Shown: positions 34,533-43,667, counted from the stretch's first letter. The stretch is DNA of 64,000 bases from Hydrogenophaga sp. (GCA_030653975.1 JAURYH010000021.1:1-64000); one strand, 5' to 3'. The notes: generated by a model from the sequence alone, not told the origin. A program made the numbers and translations.

Positions 34533-37229
34533 ATGAGTTCACTGCGTGAAGGCCCCACCACCGTGGTCCGCCGGGAAGACTACACCGCCCCAGCCTACTG
34601 GATCGACACCGTCGATCTGAGCTTCGACCTCGACCCGGCCAAGACCCGGGTGCTCAACAAGATGCGCCTGCGCCGCAACCCGGACGTGGCCGCGCAGGCG
34701 CTACGGCTCGATGGCGAAGACCTGAACCTGGCGCGTGTGCTGGTCAACGGCGCCGGTTGTTCGTTCAAGATGGACGGCAACCAGCTGGTGCTGGAGAGCC
34801 TGCCCGAAGGTGATGCGCCGATCGAGCTCGAAATCTTCACCACCTGTGCGCCCGAGAAGAACACCCAGCTCATGGGCCTCTACGTGAGCCAGGGCACGTT
34901 CTTCACGCAGTGCGAGGCCGAAGGTTTCCGCCGCATCACGTATTTCCTGGACCGTCCGGACGTGATGGCGAGCTACACCGTCACGCTGCGCGCCGACAAG
35001 AAGCGCTACCCGGTGCTGCTGTCCAACGGCAACCTGGTGGACGAAGGTGCTCTGCCCGATGGCCGCCACTTTGCGAAGTGGGTCGACCCACACAAAAAGC
35101 CCTGTTACCTGTTTGCGCTCGTGGCTGGCCAGCTGGTGGCGCGTGAGCAGCGCATCACCACGCGCAGCGGCAGCGACCATCTGCTGCAGGTTTTCGTGCG
35201 CCCCGGCGACATGGACAAGACCGAACACGCCATGAACTCGCTGATCGCCAGCGTGATCTGGGACGAAGCCCGCTTCGGCCTGCCGCTCGATCTGGAACGC
35301 TTCATGATCGTCGCCACCAGCGACTTCAACATGGGCGCGATGGAGAACAAGGGCCTCAACATCTTCAACACCAAGTACGTCCTGGCCAACAGCGCCACCG
35401 CGACCGACACCGACTTCGCCAACATCGAATCCGTCGTGGGCCACGAGTACTTTCATAACTGGACCGGCAACCGCGTCACCTGCCGCGACTGGTTCCAGCT
35501 GAGCCTGAAGGAAGGTCTGACCGTCTTCCGCGACCAGGAATTCAGCATGGACCTGTGCGCCGAAGCGTCGGCGCGCGCGGTCAAGCGCATCGAAGACGTG
35601 CGCGTGCTGCGCACCGCACAGTTCCCCGAAGACGCCGGCCCGATGGCGCACCCGGTGCGACCCGACAGCTACGTCGAGATCAACAACTTCTACACCGTCA
35701 CGGTTTACGAAAAAGGCGCCGAAGTCGTGCGCATGATGCAGACCCTGGTGGGGCGCGCCGGCTTTACCGCGGGCATGAAGCTGTACTTCGAGCGCCACGA
35801 CGGCAACGCCGTCACCTGTGACGATTTCGCGCAGGCCATGGCCGACGCCAACCCGGGCAGCGACCTCGCCCGCCTGCTGCCGCAGTTCAAGCGCTGGTAC
35901 AGCCAGGCCGGCACGCCACTGGTGCAGGCCCGAGGTGTGTACGACGCTGCAGCGCGCAGCTACACACTCACGCTCACGCAAAGCTGCGCCCCCACACCCG
36001 GCCACCATGCAAAAGAGCCGTTCGTGATCCCGGTCGCCATTGGCCTGCTCGACACCCAGGGCAATGAGCTGCCACTGCAGCTCGCGCACTGGAACCAGCC
36101 CGAAGCCGGCACCCGAACATTCGTGCTGACGCAGGACAGCGAAAGCTTCACCTTCGTCAATATGGACGCCGAACCCGTGCCCTCGATCCTGCGCGGTTTC
36201 TCGGCGCCGGTGCTGCTGGACGTCGAATACACCGACGCGCAGTTGCTGAGCCTGCTGGCCCACGACACCGACGCCTTCAACCGATGGGAAGCCGGCCAGC
36301 GTCTGGCCCTGCGCCGGGCACTCGGCGCCATCCGCGCCGAAGGCCCCGTGACCAGTGCGACCCTGGACGCGGCCTACCTCGACGCCATGCGCGACGTCCT
36401 GCACCATCCCACGCTGGACGCGGCGTTCAAGGAACTGGTGCTCACGCTGCCGGGCGAAACCTACATCGCCGAGCAGCTCGACGTGGTGGACCCGCAGCGC
36501 ATCCACGCGGTGCGCGAGACCATGCGCGGGCAGCTGGCCGAAGCCCTGTTCGACGACTGGGCCTGGGCCTTTGAAGCCCACAAGGACAACGGTGCCTACC
36601 GCCCCGATCCGGTCAGCACGGGCCGCCGCGCGCTGGCCGGCCTGGCCCTGACCATGCTCTGCCTGGCCGCACGAAAAACTGGCGATGCGGTCTGGCCCGG
36701 CAAGGCCTACCAGCGTTTCAAGGACGCCGGCAACATGACCGACCGCTTCAACGCCCTCTCGGCCCTGGTGGTCAGCGGACAGCCGCTGGCGCAGGACGCG
36801 CTGGCCCGCTTCCACGCCATCTTCCGCAGCGATGCCCTGGTGATCGACAAGTGGTTTGCGCTGCAGGCCGGCGCGCCCGACCGCGGTGGCAACGTGTTGC
36901 CCGCCGTGCGCCAACTCATGAACCACCCGGACTTCAACCTGAAGAACCCCAACCGGGCGCGCAGCGTGATCTTCAGCTACTGCAGCGCCAACCCCGGCGC
37001 CTTCCACCGCAACGATGCGTCGGGCTATGTGTTCTGGCGCGAGCGCGTGATCGAACTCGACGCCTTCAATCCGCAGGTCGCTGCCCGCCTCGCGCGCGCG
37101 CTGGACCGCTGGAAAAAACTCGCCGAACCCTACCGCAGTGCAGCGCGCGAAGCCATCGCCCGCGTGGCCGCCAAACCCGATCTGAGCAACGACGTGCGCG
37201 AGGTCGTGACCCGCGCACTGGCCGAATAA
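34533..37229 (+). CDS. pepN: Aminopeptidase N
   Basis: The 898-residue M1 metallopeptidase removes N-terminal residues from peptides. It has the exopeptidase motif MGAMENKGLN, the zinc motif HEYFHNW and the downstream Glu in LKEGLTVFRDQEFS. Length and C-terminal helical domain match the proteobacterial cytosolic PepN. It lies between prfB and fbp with short gaps (18 and 9 bases). Confidence 0.97.
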   Translation: MSSLREGPTTVVRREDYTAPAYWIDTVDLSFDLDPAKTRVLNKMRLRRNPDVAAQALRLDGEDLNLARVLVNGAGCSFKMDGNQLVLESLPEGDAPIELEIFTTCAPEKNTQLMGLYVSQGTFFTQCEAEGFRRITYFLDRPDVMASYTVTLRADKKRYPVLLSNGNLVDEGALPDGRHFAKWVDPHKKPCYLFALVAGQLVAREQRITTRSGSDHLLQVFVRPGDMDKTEHAMNSLIASVIWDEARFGLPLDLERFMIVATSDFNMGAMENKGLNIFNTKYVLANSATATDTDFANIESVVGHEYFHNWTGNRVTCRDWFQLSLKEGLTVFRDQEFSMDLCAEASARAVKRIEDVRVLRTAQFPEDAGPMAHPVRPDSYVEINNFYTVTVYEKGAEVVRMMQTLVGRAGFTAGMKLYFERHDGNAVTCDDFAQAMADANPGSDLARLLPQFKRWYSQAGTPLVQARGVYDAAARSYTLTLTQSCAPTPGHHAKEPFVIPVAIGLLDTQGNELPLQLAHWNQPEAGTRTFVLTQDSESFTFVNMDAEPVPSILRGFSAPVLLDVEYTDAQLLSLLAHDTDAFNRWEAGQRLALRRALGAIRAEGPVTSATLDAAYLDAMRDVLHHPTLDAAFKELVLTLPGETYIAEQLDVVDPQRIHAVRETMRGQLAEALFDDWAWAFEAHKDNGAYRPDPVSTGRRALAGLALTMLCLAARKTGDAVWPGKAYQRFKDAGNMTDRFNALSALVVSGQPLAQDALARFHAIFRSDALVIDKWFALQAGAPDRGGNVLPAVRQLMNHPDFNLKNPNRARSVIFSYCSANPGAFHRNDASGYVFWRERVIELDAFNPQVAARLARALDRWKKLAEPYRSAAREAIARVAAKPDLSNDVREVVTRALAE

Positions 37230-37238
37230 GGAGGAACC

Positions 37239-38258
37239 ATGACCAAGAAAATCTCACTCACCCGCTACCTCGTCGAACAGCAGCGCGTCGACGGCCACAT
37301 CCCCGGCGACCTGCGCCTGCTGCTCGAAGTGGTGGCGCGTTCATGCAAGAGCATCAGCCAGGCCGTCAACAAAGGCGACCTCGGTGGCGTGCTCGGCGCC
37401 GCCACCACGGAAAACGTGCAGGGCGAAATGCAGAAGCAACTCGACATCATTGCCAACGAGGTGCTGATCGAAGCCAACGAATGGGGTGGCCACCTCGCCG
37501 CCATGGCCAGCGAGGAAATGGAGGGCATCTACGTGGTGCCCAACCGCTACCCGAAGGGCGAATACCTGCTGCTGTTCGACCCGCTCGACGGCTCGTCCAA
37601 CATCGACGTTAACGTGTCCATCGGCACCATCTTTTCGGTGCTCAAGAAAGGCAACGACGACCCCGACATCATCGATCCGGTCAGCGAACAGGACTTCCTG
37701 CAGGCCGGCAGCCAGCAGGTCGCCGCCGGCTACTGCGTGTACGGCCCGCAGACCACCCTGGTGCTCACCGTGGGCGACGGCGTGGCCATGTTCACCCTCG
37801 ACCGCGAGCAGGGGTCGTTCGTGCTCACCAAAGAGCACCTGCAGATCCCCGCCGACACCCAGGAGTTTGCCGTCAACATGAGCAACATGCGCCACTGGGA
37901 CACCCCGGTGAAGCGCTATGTGGACGAATGCCTGGCCGGCAAGGAGGGCCCGCGCGGCAAGGACTTCAACATGCGCTGGGTGGCCAGCATGGTGGCCGAC
38001 GTGCACCGCATCCTCACGCGAGGTGGCGTCTTCCTGTACCCATGGGACAAGCGCGAACCCGAGAAGGCCGGCAAGCTGCGCCTGATGTACGAAGCCAATC
38101 CCATGGCATGGCTGGTCGAACAAGCTGGCGGTGCTGCCACCGATGGCCGCCAGCGCATCCTCGACATCCAGCCCGAGAAGCTGCATCAGCGCGTGGCGGT
38201 GGCGCTGGGGTCCAAGAACGAAGTCGACCGCATCACCAGCTACCACAGCACGCTATAA
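37239..38258 (+). CDS. fbp: Fructose-1,6-bisphosphatase class I
   Basis: The 339-residue enzyme removes the 1-phosphate of fructose-1,6-bisphosphate in gluconeogenesis. The metal-binding motif [13 protein letters not shown] and the substrate region [37 protein letters not shown] are intact. The start has AAGGAGG seven bases upstream. The stop codon overlaps the -10 box of the tRNA-Thr gene. Confidence 0.97.
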   Translation: MTKKISLTRYLVEQQRVDGHIPGDLRLLLEVVARSCKSISQAVNKGDLGGVLGAATTENVQGEMQKQLDIIANEVLIEANEWGGHLAAMASEEMEGIYVVPNRYPKGEYLLLFDPLDGSSNIDVNVSIGTIFSVLKKGNDDPDIIDPVSEQDFLQAGSQQVAAGYCVYGPQTTLVLTVGDGVAMFTLDREQGSFVLTKEHLQIPADTQEFAVNMSNMRHWDTPVKRYVDECLAGKEGPRGKDFNMRWVASMVADVHRILTRGGVFLYPWDKREPEKAGKLRLMYEANPMAWLVEQAGGAATDGRQRILDIQPEKLHQRVAVALGSKNEVDRITSYHSTL

Positions 38259-38259
38259 T
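38254..38259 (+). promoter_or_regulatory. -10 box of the tRNA-Thr promoter
   Basis: TATAAT at 38254-38259 includes the fbp stop codon (TAA, 38256-38258) and lies 12 bases before the tRNA 5' end. No good -35 is visible in the fbp coding sequence 17 bases upstream. Confidence 0.45.
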
Positions 38260-38271
38260 CTTGGGCTACAA

Positions 38272-38347
38272 GCCGGTGTAGCTCAGTCGGTAGAGCAGCT
38301 CATTCGTAATGAGAAGGTCGGGTGTTCGATTCATCTCTCCGGCACCA
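38272..38347 (+). tRNA. tRNA-Thr (CGT), reconstituted by an integrated element
   Basis: A 76-base gene with anticodon stem-loop CTCAT-TCGTAAT-GAG (anticodon CGT), T-arm GGTGTTCGATTCA and encoded CCA. From the anticodon arm to the 3' end and beyond, the sequence is repeated at 45210-45266, so this gene has been completed by the left end of an integrated element. Confidence 0.93.
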
Positions 38348-38356
38348 AGTAAACAA
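38300..38356. repeat. attL, 57-base direct repeat
   Basis: Identical to 45210-45266. It starts in the anticodon arm of tRNA-Thr and runs nine bases past the encoded CCA. One mismatch then interrupts a further 15 identical bases. Confidence 0.93.
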
Positions 38357-38359
38357 AGG

Positions 38360-38396
38360 AAAGCCCGCTATCAATTAGGTAGCGGGCTTTTTCTTT
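38360..38396 (+). terminator. Terminator after tRNA-Thr
   Basis: AAAGCCCGCTA pairs with TAGCGGGCTTT around a nine-base loop, followed by a T-rich tail. A second copy with a different loop lies after attR. Confidence 0.9.
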
Positions 38397-38405
38397 TGGC
38401 GGGGT

Positions 38406-38432
38406 ATGTAAGGGCGGATGTAAGACGATTTT
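38406..38432. repeat. Left copy of a 27-base sub-terminal repeat (probable integrase arm site)
   Basis: The 27 bases here are identical to 45060-45086 near the other end of the element. They contain ATGTAAG-N6-TGTAAGACGATTTT. Repeated short units inside both ends fit arm-type binding sites of a tyrosine integrase. Confidence 0.6.
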
Positions 38433-38656
38433 TGGAATCGACCCGACTGCAAACCTAGCTGGCACCTTCAATGACTGGCGTGTCGGCTATCCAGCGTGGC
38501 ACACACGAAACAGCCCGATGTCATGCTCGCGTCGGCGGTCATGGCCGAACGATGTTCCGCAATACAAATGAACCGACTTCATGGGGTGTCGGCCGTTGCG
38601 TAGAGCCCATACCCCATGCAAGGCCGATGCTAGACTGACCAAAAAGGGGGGTCAGC

Positions 38657-39445
38657 ATGGAGTCCGTACAAAAAGCGCAACCATCGTCGGCATTGAGGTT
38701 TGGCCGTCACATCGTGGGCATGGCGCTGTTCGCGCTGGCGAACCCACTCATCTACAACAGCGATGAGCCTGTCACCCGGTGGCTCAGCATCTGGGCGGTC
38801 GCCATCGCGATTGCTTTGGTCTTTTTCGGTCTGTACGCGCTCTTCTTCACCGAGAGCGCAAAAGCTGCATGGCCAAAGAGTTTTTTCACTCTGGCATGGG
38901 TGTTTGTCGTGCTGGTTACGGTCGGGCCTTACATCAGCTTGGTCAACGAACGTATGTCTGCTACGAAAACGTCAAACCGTCAGGCACCAACAACCGAACA
39001 GATTGACTGGGACCGGGGAACGATAGTCCGACCCACCAGTGAAATTGATGCATTTCTAGCAACCCCGCCCTCGCTAGAAGAGGCAAAGCACTGGACACAA
39101 GAAAGTACGGGAATGAGCGCGAACGAGCCATGGCTCAAGCATGCACCTCCAGGCTCTCGATTCTGTAGATTGCATGACAGAGTCATCGTCGTTTTGTATC
39201 CACCGGGTGCCAGACCACAGGCAGATATGGCAAACATCTACTGTGCGAACACTAGCGTCGACACTCCAGAACAGCTTGGTTTCACCGCAGAGGACATTGC
39301 AAGCAAAGACCAATTTTGGAAGCACGACATTCCTCAACAGTTTGATTGGGTGAGAAATCGCGCAACGCCAAGCACACAGCCAGTCGGCCAGCTTGCACAA
39401 CCTCAAGTCCTCACGCCATTCACCGGCAAGCTCGATGGCGAGTAA
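38657..39445 (+). CDS. Membrane protein of the integrated element, unknown function
   Basis: The 262-residue product has three hydrophobic segments in its first 105 residues (about 18-36, 45-66 and 78-95) and a soluble C-terminal part of about 155 residues containing SRFCRLHDRVIVVLYPPGARP. No family is recognised. It has a strong AGGGGGG ribosome-binding site and is the only plus-strand gene in the element, placed as lone cargo beside attL. A defence or exclusion role would be a guess. Confidence 0.65.
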   Translation: MESVQKAQPSSALRFGRHIVGMALFALANPLIYNSDEPVTRWLSIWAVAIAIALVFFGLYALFFTESAKAAWPKSFFTLAWVFVVLVTVGPYISLVNERMSATKTSNRQAPTTEQIDWDRGTIVRPTSEIDAFLATPPSLEEAKHWTQESTGMSANEPWLKHAPPGSRFCRLHDRVIVVLYPPGARPQADMANIYCANTSVDTPEQLGFTAEDIASKDQFWKHDIPQQFDWVRNRATPSTQPVGQLAQPQVLTPFTGKLDGE

Positions 39446-39676
39446 TCATCCACCGACGATGCTCTTTCCGCCTGCATCCACCAACCTGCTTTCAGACTTC
39501 TTATTCTGGTCATGCTTCGTATGCCCCAGAACAATGGCCCAAGCTTTTGAATAGGCCGGTGTGCCGGGCTTCAGCGCAGCAAGCCGCACGGCGCGCTCTG
39601 CATCCGACAGCGCCTTCCTGCGCACCTTGGTATGTGTCACTTCAAGCTGCGACAAGCGCCTTTCAAGGTTCGTCAT
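39446..39676 (-). CDS. Small coiled-coil protein 3 of the element
   Basis: The 76-residue product begins MTNLERRLSQLEVTHTKVRRK, a short amphipathic helix shared with the two upstream genes, followed by ALSDAERAVRLAALKPG. I start at 39676, not the ATG at 39688, because this gives a 14-base overlap with the preceding gene, exactly as for the other two. The function is unknown. Confidence 0.6.
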   Translation of the reverse strand: MTNLERRLSQLEVTHTKVRRKALSDAERAVRLAALKPGTPAYSKAWAIVLGHTKHDQNKKSESRLVDAGGKSIVGG

Positions 39677-39872
39677 GGTCTGGGTCATCCTTCACAACAG
39701 GGAACGCGCTCGGGTGGCGGCCCATCACTGTCAGCACGGCGGCATACATGCCTTTGGAGCACATCGGAAACGTTCCGGCGTGGTCGAGTAGCTGCGCGTC
39801 GGTCATGGCACCAAGGTCAACGTGCGCGGCGGTCTGCTCTATCTTGGCGATGCGGGTTTCAAGGCTTGGCAT
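39663..39872 (-). CDS. Small coiled-coil protein 2 of the element
   Basis: The 69-residue product begins MPSLETRIAKIEQTAAHVD and then MTDAQLLDHAGTFPMCSKG. The opening helix (M-x2-LE-RI--IE) matches those of its neighbours. It overlaps both neighbours by 14 bases. The function is unknown. Confidence 0.6.
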   Translation of the reverse strand: MPSLETRIAKIEQTAAHVDLGAMTDAQLLDHAGTFPMCSKGMYAAVLTVMGRHPSAFPVVKDDPDHDEP

Positions 39873-40068
39873 GGACCATCTCCTGTTGCGCGCGTTCCAA
39901 GAACTGCGTATCGGTTTCATGGTCCAGTCGCACCGATTCAAGGTCATCGCTGCTACGCATAGCAACAACCCCACGATGTGGGTCCACGAACTCCAGTACG
40001 AATGCCCGACGTGTGGCGACCACTTCGACCTGCTCCAGGTTGGCGATGCGTCTTTCAAGTGCTGCCAT
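39859..40068 (-). CDS. Small coiled-coil protein 1 of the element
   Basis: The 69-residue product begins MAALERRIANLEQVEVVATRR and ends FLERAQQEMVHAKP. It shares the opening helix with the next two genes and starts inside the end of the DUF5681-like gene, 14 bases before that gene's stop, behind a GGAGAAG site. The function is unknown. Confidence 0.6.
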   Translation of the reverse strand: MAALERRIANLEQVEVVATRRAFVLEFVDPHRGVVAMRSSDDLESVRLDHETDTQFLERAQQEMVHAKP

Positions 40069-40477
40069 GTTTCTTCTCCAGTTCAGCCACGCGCGCGGCC
40101 AGTTCATCAAGCTCAGCCACACGGGCCAATGTTCCGATAGCGCCCAACAGCGTGGCACCCTGCCCCGGCGCCAGTTCACCAGACGCCACGGAAGCCAGCA
40201 CGGCCCGCCCCTGCTCAGTGAGGCTTCCTTCCGGCAGCATGAGAGCCTGCGTCGGCTCAGCGGCTTTCAGCGGTGCTACGGCCCGTTCCAGCAGCAGGCG
40301 TGCTGCTCCCACGTCGCCATCCAGCGCCTTGGTCATCATCGCGGCCAGCAGCTCAGGCACCCGCGCAGCGATAGAGGCACGAATCTGCGCCACTTCGCCC
40401 GAACCCGGTTTGCGTCCCGCTGGGTTGCCACTCTCGCCCGGCTTCCATCGGCCCGGTCGTTTCAGTTTGTTGGTCAT
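40055..40477 (-). CDS. DUF5681-like phage/element protein
   Basis: The 140-residue product begins RPGRWKPGESGNPAGRKPGSG, the motif of DUF5681-type proteins found in phages and mobile elements. It then has a helical core (VGAARLLLERAVAPLKAAEP) and a C-terminal coiled coil (LARVAELDELAARVAELEKK). These proteins are often close to small-terminase or packaging genes; a packaging role is not established here. Confidence 0.65.
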   Translation of the reverse strand: MTNKLKRPGRWKPGESGNPAGRKPGSGEVAQIRASIAARVPELLAAMMTKALDGDVGAARLLLERAVAPLKAAEPTQALMLPEGSLTEQGRAVLASVASGELAPGQGATLLGAIGTLARVAELDELAARVAELEKKHGST

Positions 40478-40543
40478 TGCTTCCTCTTTGCTTTTTCAGA
40501 TGTTTTGCGGTCGTTGGTCCAAGCACCCGTCACGCCCATTCGT

Positions 40544-41146
40544 TCAATGTGTCGTTGTCCGAACTGCGGCAGCAGATGGCCTTTCTAGATGGTGTCCGTG
40601 TGGCGGTACAGACCGAGTGGCAACAGCACCCTTGATAGGTCCGTGGGGCGGAACAGGCGGCGCTGTCCCTGTCCCGTGGGGCGGTGCAATCGACGGCCTT
40701 GCTGTACCGCGTTGCGGGCTAAGCGACGTGTTTTTCAGCGGCGTGTTCTGGCGATATGCACCACGTTGAAATGTCTCCAACGCGCCCGCGTCGTAGCCCG
40801 GAAGACGGTCCAAGGTCTGCCAGGTGATGGCGTACCAACTCGCTTTATTGGGCCGGTGACCCTTCACTGTTTCGTGAATGAACCCCGCGTCCAACAGTTC
40901 GCGCTTCGCCTTGCTGAGCATGTCAGCCGACTTCCAGCCCCGGCCCTCCATGTAGGCGCGAGACAGCAACAATCGCCCGTTGTTGTCGCGCACGAACTGA
41001 CGCGCCACTTCCAACAGCAACGCCCGAGCGTGCATCGACAGACCGCGATACGCGGGGCAATCCAGCACCGACCAAGGCAAAGCAATGAACCCGCCCGCAT
41101 CGCGTCCTGAATCGCCCCTACCGCCTTTGTTACGCCCGTTCGCCAT
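40544..41146 (-). CDS. Replication-like winged-helix protein of the element
   Basis: The 200-residue product has a winged-helix-like domain, FIALPWSVLDCPAYRGLSMHARALLLEV ... LLLSRAYMEGRGW ... AKRELLDAGFIHETVKGHRPNKASWYAITW, as in proteins annotated as phage or plasmid replication factors. The C-terminal third is disordered, with PPHG repeated three times. It overlaps the upstream gene by 17 bases. A role in element replication is an inference. Confidence 0.6.
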   Translation of the reverse strand: MANGRNKGGRGDSGRDAGGFIALPWSVLDCPAYRGLSMHARALLLEVARQFVRDNNGRLLLSRAYMEGRGWKSADMLSKAKRELLDAGFIHETVKGHRPNKASWYAITWQTLDRLPGYDAGALETFQRGAYRQNTPLKNTSLSPQRGTARPSIAPPHGTGTAPPVPPHGPIKGAVATRSVPPHGHHLERPSAAAVRTTTH

Positions 41147-41609
41147 CGAACAGCCCCCACTGGTCGGGATGTGGTTGGCGCTTGCGGGCAGCATTCAGCC
41201 GCTGAGCATTGCGGCTCGACTCTGCTGCCTTGGTGCGCAGCACACGGCGCGCTGCTCGAACCTTGGTACACCATGCGGCGGCGCCCACTGCCATGGCACA
41301 GGCCACAACATCGGCGGGCATCGAGTATTCCGCCACCCACGCCATGCGGCCATCACGACAACCCGCTGCCTTGTCCGTGGCTTCGATGGTCCAGCCGTAT
41401 TCATTCACCAGGTAATGCACTACAGCAGAAAGGCGGGTCGTACTGGCTTCGTTCACCGCGTCCAGGCTGGTCAGCCTTTCATGGTTTAACAAGCGGGCAA
41501 GCACATCAGCGCACACGCTGGCGTGCTTGGGTGGAAAGACGCCAGAGGCGGTAGACTTAGCGTTGTTCGGGGCGCTCGGGTTTTCTTTGGAAGATTCGGG
41601 CGTTTTCAT
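41130..41609 (-). CDS. Winged-helix DNA-binding protein of the element
   Basis: The 159-residue product has a helix-turn-helix-like block, LTSLDAVNEASTTRLSAVVHYLVNEYGWTIEA, then CRDGRMAWVAEYSMP and a basic C-terminus. The ATG at 41609 has GGAGG upstream. It is probably a regulator or replication accessory; the precise family is not clear. Confidence 0.6.
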   Translation of the reverse strand: MKTPESSKENPSAPNNAKSTASGVFPPKHASVCADVLARLLNHERLTSLDAVNEASTTRLSAVVHYLVNEYGWTIEATDKAAGCRDGRMAWVAEYSMPADVVACAMAVGAAAWCTKVRAARRVLRTKAAESSRNAQRLNAARKRQPHPDQWGLFDGERA

Positions 41610-41661
41610 TTGCCAGCCCTCCACGTACGCAAGTGCGGCAGCAGGTAGAACGCGGCGGCCA

Positions 41662-41874
41662 TCATCGTGCCACCCCAAGCACCCGACACAGGTCCTCCAC
41701 CCGCCATGCGAGACGCCCATTTATCCGCATTGGGCGCAACGGCCCGACCTCCCGCATTGCCCACAATCTAAGTGTCTGCTGCGCACGGTTCAAATGTCCT
41801 GCAGCCTCTTGCGTTGGAAGTGCTGTCCGCGTTTCCAGCGCCAGCGGTGTGAGTTGAATAGTCTTTGCGGCCAT
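41662..41874 (-). CDS. AlpA/excisionase-like DNA-binding protein
   Basis: The 70-residue product has the small MerR-like winged helix of excisionases and AlpA regulators: LPTQEAAGHLNRAQQTLRLWAMREVGPLRPMRINGRLAWRVEDLCRVLG. It heads the minus-strand gene run of the element. It could act as the recombination directionality factor or switch on the downstream genes. Confidence 0.7.
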   Translation of the reverse strand: MAAKTIQLTPLALETRTALPTQEAAGHLNRAQQTLRLWAMREVGPLRPMRINGRLAWRVEDLCRVLGVAR

Positions 41875-42015
41875 GTGTAAACCCTCGGGGTTTGTTGAAC
41901 ATGGCTGCATTTCGATGGCGGGGTAATCTGCGCCTGATGTACCCCGGGCAATCTCATTCTGTAACCCCGGCCAATAGTGGGCACGAACCCCGGCCAGTAG
42001 GTCAATTTGCCCCGG

Positions 42016-43008
42016 TCAACCTGCGGGGCGGGGATCTCCAATGGAACGCACGCAGTAAACATCTGAAAAGTTCTTCTCTAGTAACTCCCAGGCTTTTTCA
42101 ACACTCAGCGGTCTGCCTTTGCGACGCTTGGCATCTGCCAGCCATTGCATAACCTCAAACGGACAAAACAACGGCTCAGCAATATGTCCCCGACCGCCCT
42201 GCCCAACCACTTTGCGAGCGGACAGTAGCCTGGGGCTGTGCGTCACATTTTTGAACCATGAAGCGTCCATCCCTGTGAAGTGTCCAAAGGCTTCAATCAG
42301 TTGGTCGCGTGTTGCGAGCATTTCATAGTTCAACTCTGGCTCAAAGGTGGAATTCTCACTCTCGTCCTCGCTGGTTTGCAGTGACAACAGTTCGCGCACC
42401 ATCGCTTTTCGCCAAGGTTCAAAGACAACTTTCCATGCTTCTTCAGCCTTTCGGTCGGCATCCATCAGCTCAGCAATTGACTCACCCGCAGCCCTGCGGC
42501 GTGCCCGAGACACCTCTGTAGATACACCCGGTTCGAATACACCCTCACGAGCGTTCGCCTCCCCGTTCTTTTCGTCGAGCTCTTCAGCAATTCGATGCTT
42601 ACGATTCGCCAGCTCCCTGTCCAGCGGCCCCACTGCGCACTCGGCATCCCGGAGTGCCGCGTATGCGGCTAAAAGCGCCTCTCTGGCCTTGGTGGCGCGA
42701 ACTCCCATTGACTCCAACGTACCTGCATCTGGCCCCCACTCCCACGCGCCATAGATGGAAGAAAGACCGGCACCAATACCGTCCAACATGAATGCAGCAA
42801 GTTCATTGGCGGTGAAGGGAATCGGCAGGTTGGGCGCATCCAATGGGTCCGGTGTTCCCGGCCCTTCCATGTCACAAGCAGGGCTCCACGGCAATATCCA
42901 TTCAACATCGTCCTTCATCGGCCAAACACCATCATCGCGAATGTCGTAGATGTTCGGAAAATGGTTCCCGATGATGGCCACGGCGACGGCTTTACCGTAT
43001 GTCTGCAT
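42016..43008 (-). CDS. Unknown protein of the integrated element
   Basis: The 330-residue protein has no recognised domain. Its middle (about 105-215) is a long charged helical region, and the C-terminal part has DQLIEAFGHFTGMDASWFKNVTHSPRLLSARKVVGQGGRGH and a FEVMQWLADAKRRKGR motif that could contact DNA. I start at ATG 43008, where GGGAG lies eight bases upstream. Its place between BrnA and the excisionase-like gene fits an accessory cargo gene. Confidence 0.6.
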   Translation of the reverse strand: MQTYGKAVAVAIIGNHFPNIYDIRDDGVWPMKDDVEWILPWSPACDMEGPGTPDPLDAPNLPIPFTANELAAFMLDGIGAGLSSIYGAWEWGPDAGTLESMGVRATKAREALLAAYAALRDAECAVGPLDRELANRKHRIAEELDEKNGEANAREGVFEPGVSTEVSRARRRAAGESIAELMDADRKAEEAWKVVFEPWRKAMVRELLSLQTSEDESENSTFEPELNYEMLATRDQLIEAFGHFTGMDASWFKNVTHSPRLLSARKVVGQGGRGHIAEPLFCPFEVMQWLADAKRRKGRPLSVEKAWELLEKNFSDVYCVRSIGDPRPAG

Positions 43009-43105
43009 GTTCCGCACTCCCTCTGTGCAAGCCCTGAAAAGGAGCCCCAGCAGGCGGGCAGGGAAACCCGCTCTTCGGTTCGCGGGCCTAGCTGGAGTAA
43101 AACTG

Positions 43106-43402
43106 TCAGGCGTGAGTCCGCACCCAGCTTTTCAGCGCCTCATTGATGCGGGTTTGCCAGCCGTCGCCGGACGCTCTGAATTTCTCCACCACATCCACGT
43201 CAAGGCGCAGCGTGACCTGGGTTTTGCTGCCACTGCCCAGCGGGCGGCCACGGCGCGCCAAGGGCTTTACCTTCGCCCACTCGGCATCCGTGAAGGGAAC
43301 GGCGTCAGGGTCGGCGTTCGCTGCGGCGGTGATGGCGGCGTCCTCGGCAGGCGTCGGCAGCGTGAGCACGCGCCCGCTGCGGGTCTTAATCGTTGTTGGC
43401 AT
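43106..43402 (-). CDS. brnA: BrnA-type antitoxin
   Basis: The 98-residue product ends in a ribbon-helix-helix-like segment, KTQVTLRLDVDVVEKFRASGDGWQTRINEALKSWV, typical of BrnA. It neutralises BrnT and represses the operon. The start overlaps the toxin gene by 17 bases. Confidence 0.85.
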   Translation of the reverse strand: MPTTIKTRSGRVLTLPTPAEDAAITAAANADPDAVPFTDAEWAKVKPLARRGRPLGSGSKTQVTLRLDVDVVEKFRASGDGWQTRINEALKSWVRTHA

Positions 43403-43667
43403 ATCGTTTCACCTCTCGACTGTTGGCTTTTCTCAAGCTGATGATGCGGCGCTCGGTTGGCTGCTCTGGCGGGCGGTCAACAAACACCACGCAGAACAAC
43501 CTGTCGTTGACCGGCACCAGGCCCACCATTCGGACCTCGCGATAGTCTTTGCGCTTGTCAGGCCACACCAAAGCGACATCCCACTCAAGCCCGGCTGCAT
43601 CTAGCAAGGAAACGCCATGCTTTGCCAGATTCGCGGCATCTTTGGCCGGGTCGAACGTCACATTCAT
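43386..43667 (-). CDS. brnT: BrnT-type ribonuclease toxin
   Basis: The 93-residue product has the BrnT pattern: FDPAKDAANLAKHGVSL, REVRMVGLV--RLFCVVFVDR and RRIISLRKANSREVKRY. BrnT is a RelE-like mRNA-degrading toxin. The start at 43667 matches the family; upstream codons have no support. Toxin-before-antitoxin order is normal for brnTA. It probably stabilises the element. Confidence 0.87.
   Translation of the reverse strand: MNVTFDPAKDAANLAKHGVSLLDAAGLEWDVALVWPDKRKDYREVRMVGLVPVNDRLFCVVFVDRPPEQPTERRIISLRKANSREVKRYANND

Noticed and set aside
34701..37007. A 768-codon minus-strand frame under pepN
   Set aside because: pepN on the plus strand has full M1 peptidase motifs, and the antisense product has no domain and an Ala/Val/His/Gly-rich composition typical of shadow frames.
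38272..38347. A possible second tRNA-Thr at 45210-45266
   Set aside because: The right-hand copy lacks the acceptor 5' strand, D-arm and half of the anticodon arm; it is the attR remnant.
39978..40769. Plus-strand frame of 263 codons over the DUF5681-like gene
   Set aside because: Rich in Ser, Arg and Pro with no domain; the minus-strand genes are coupled by regular overlaps.
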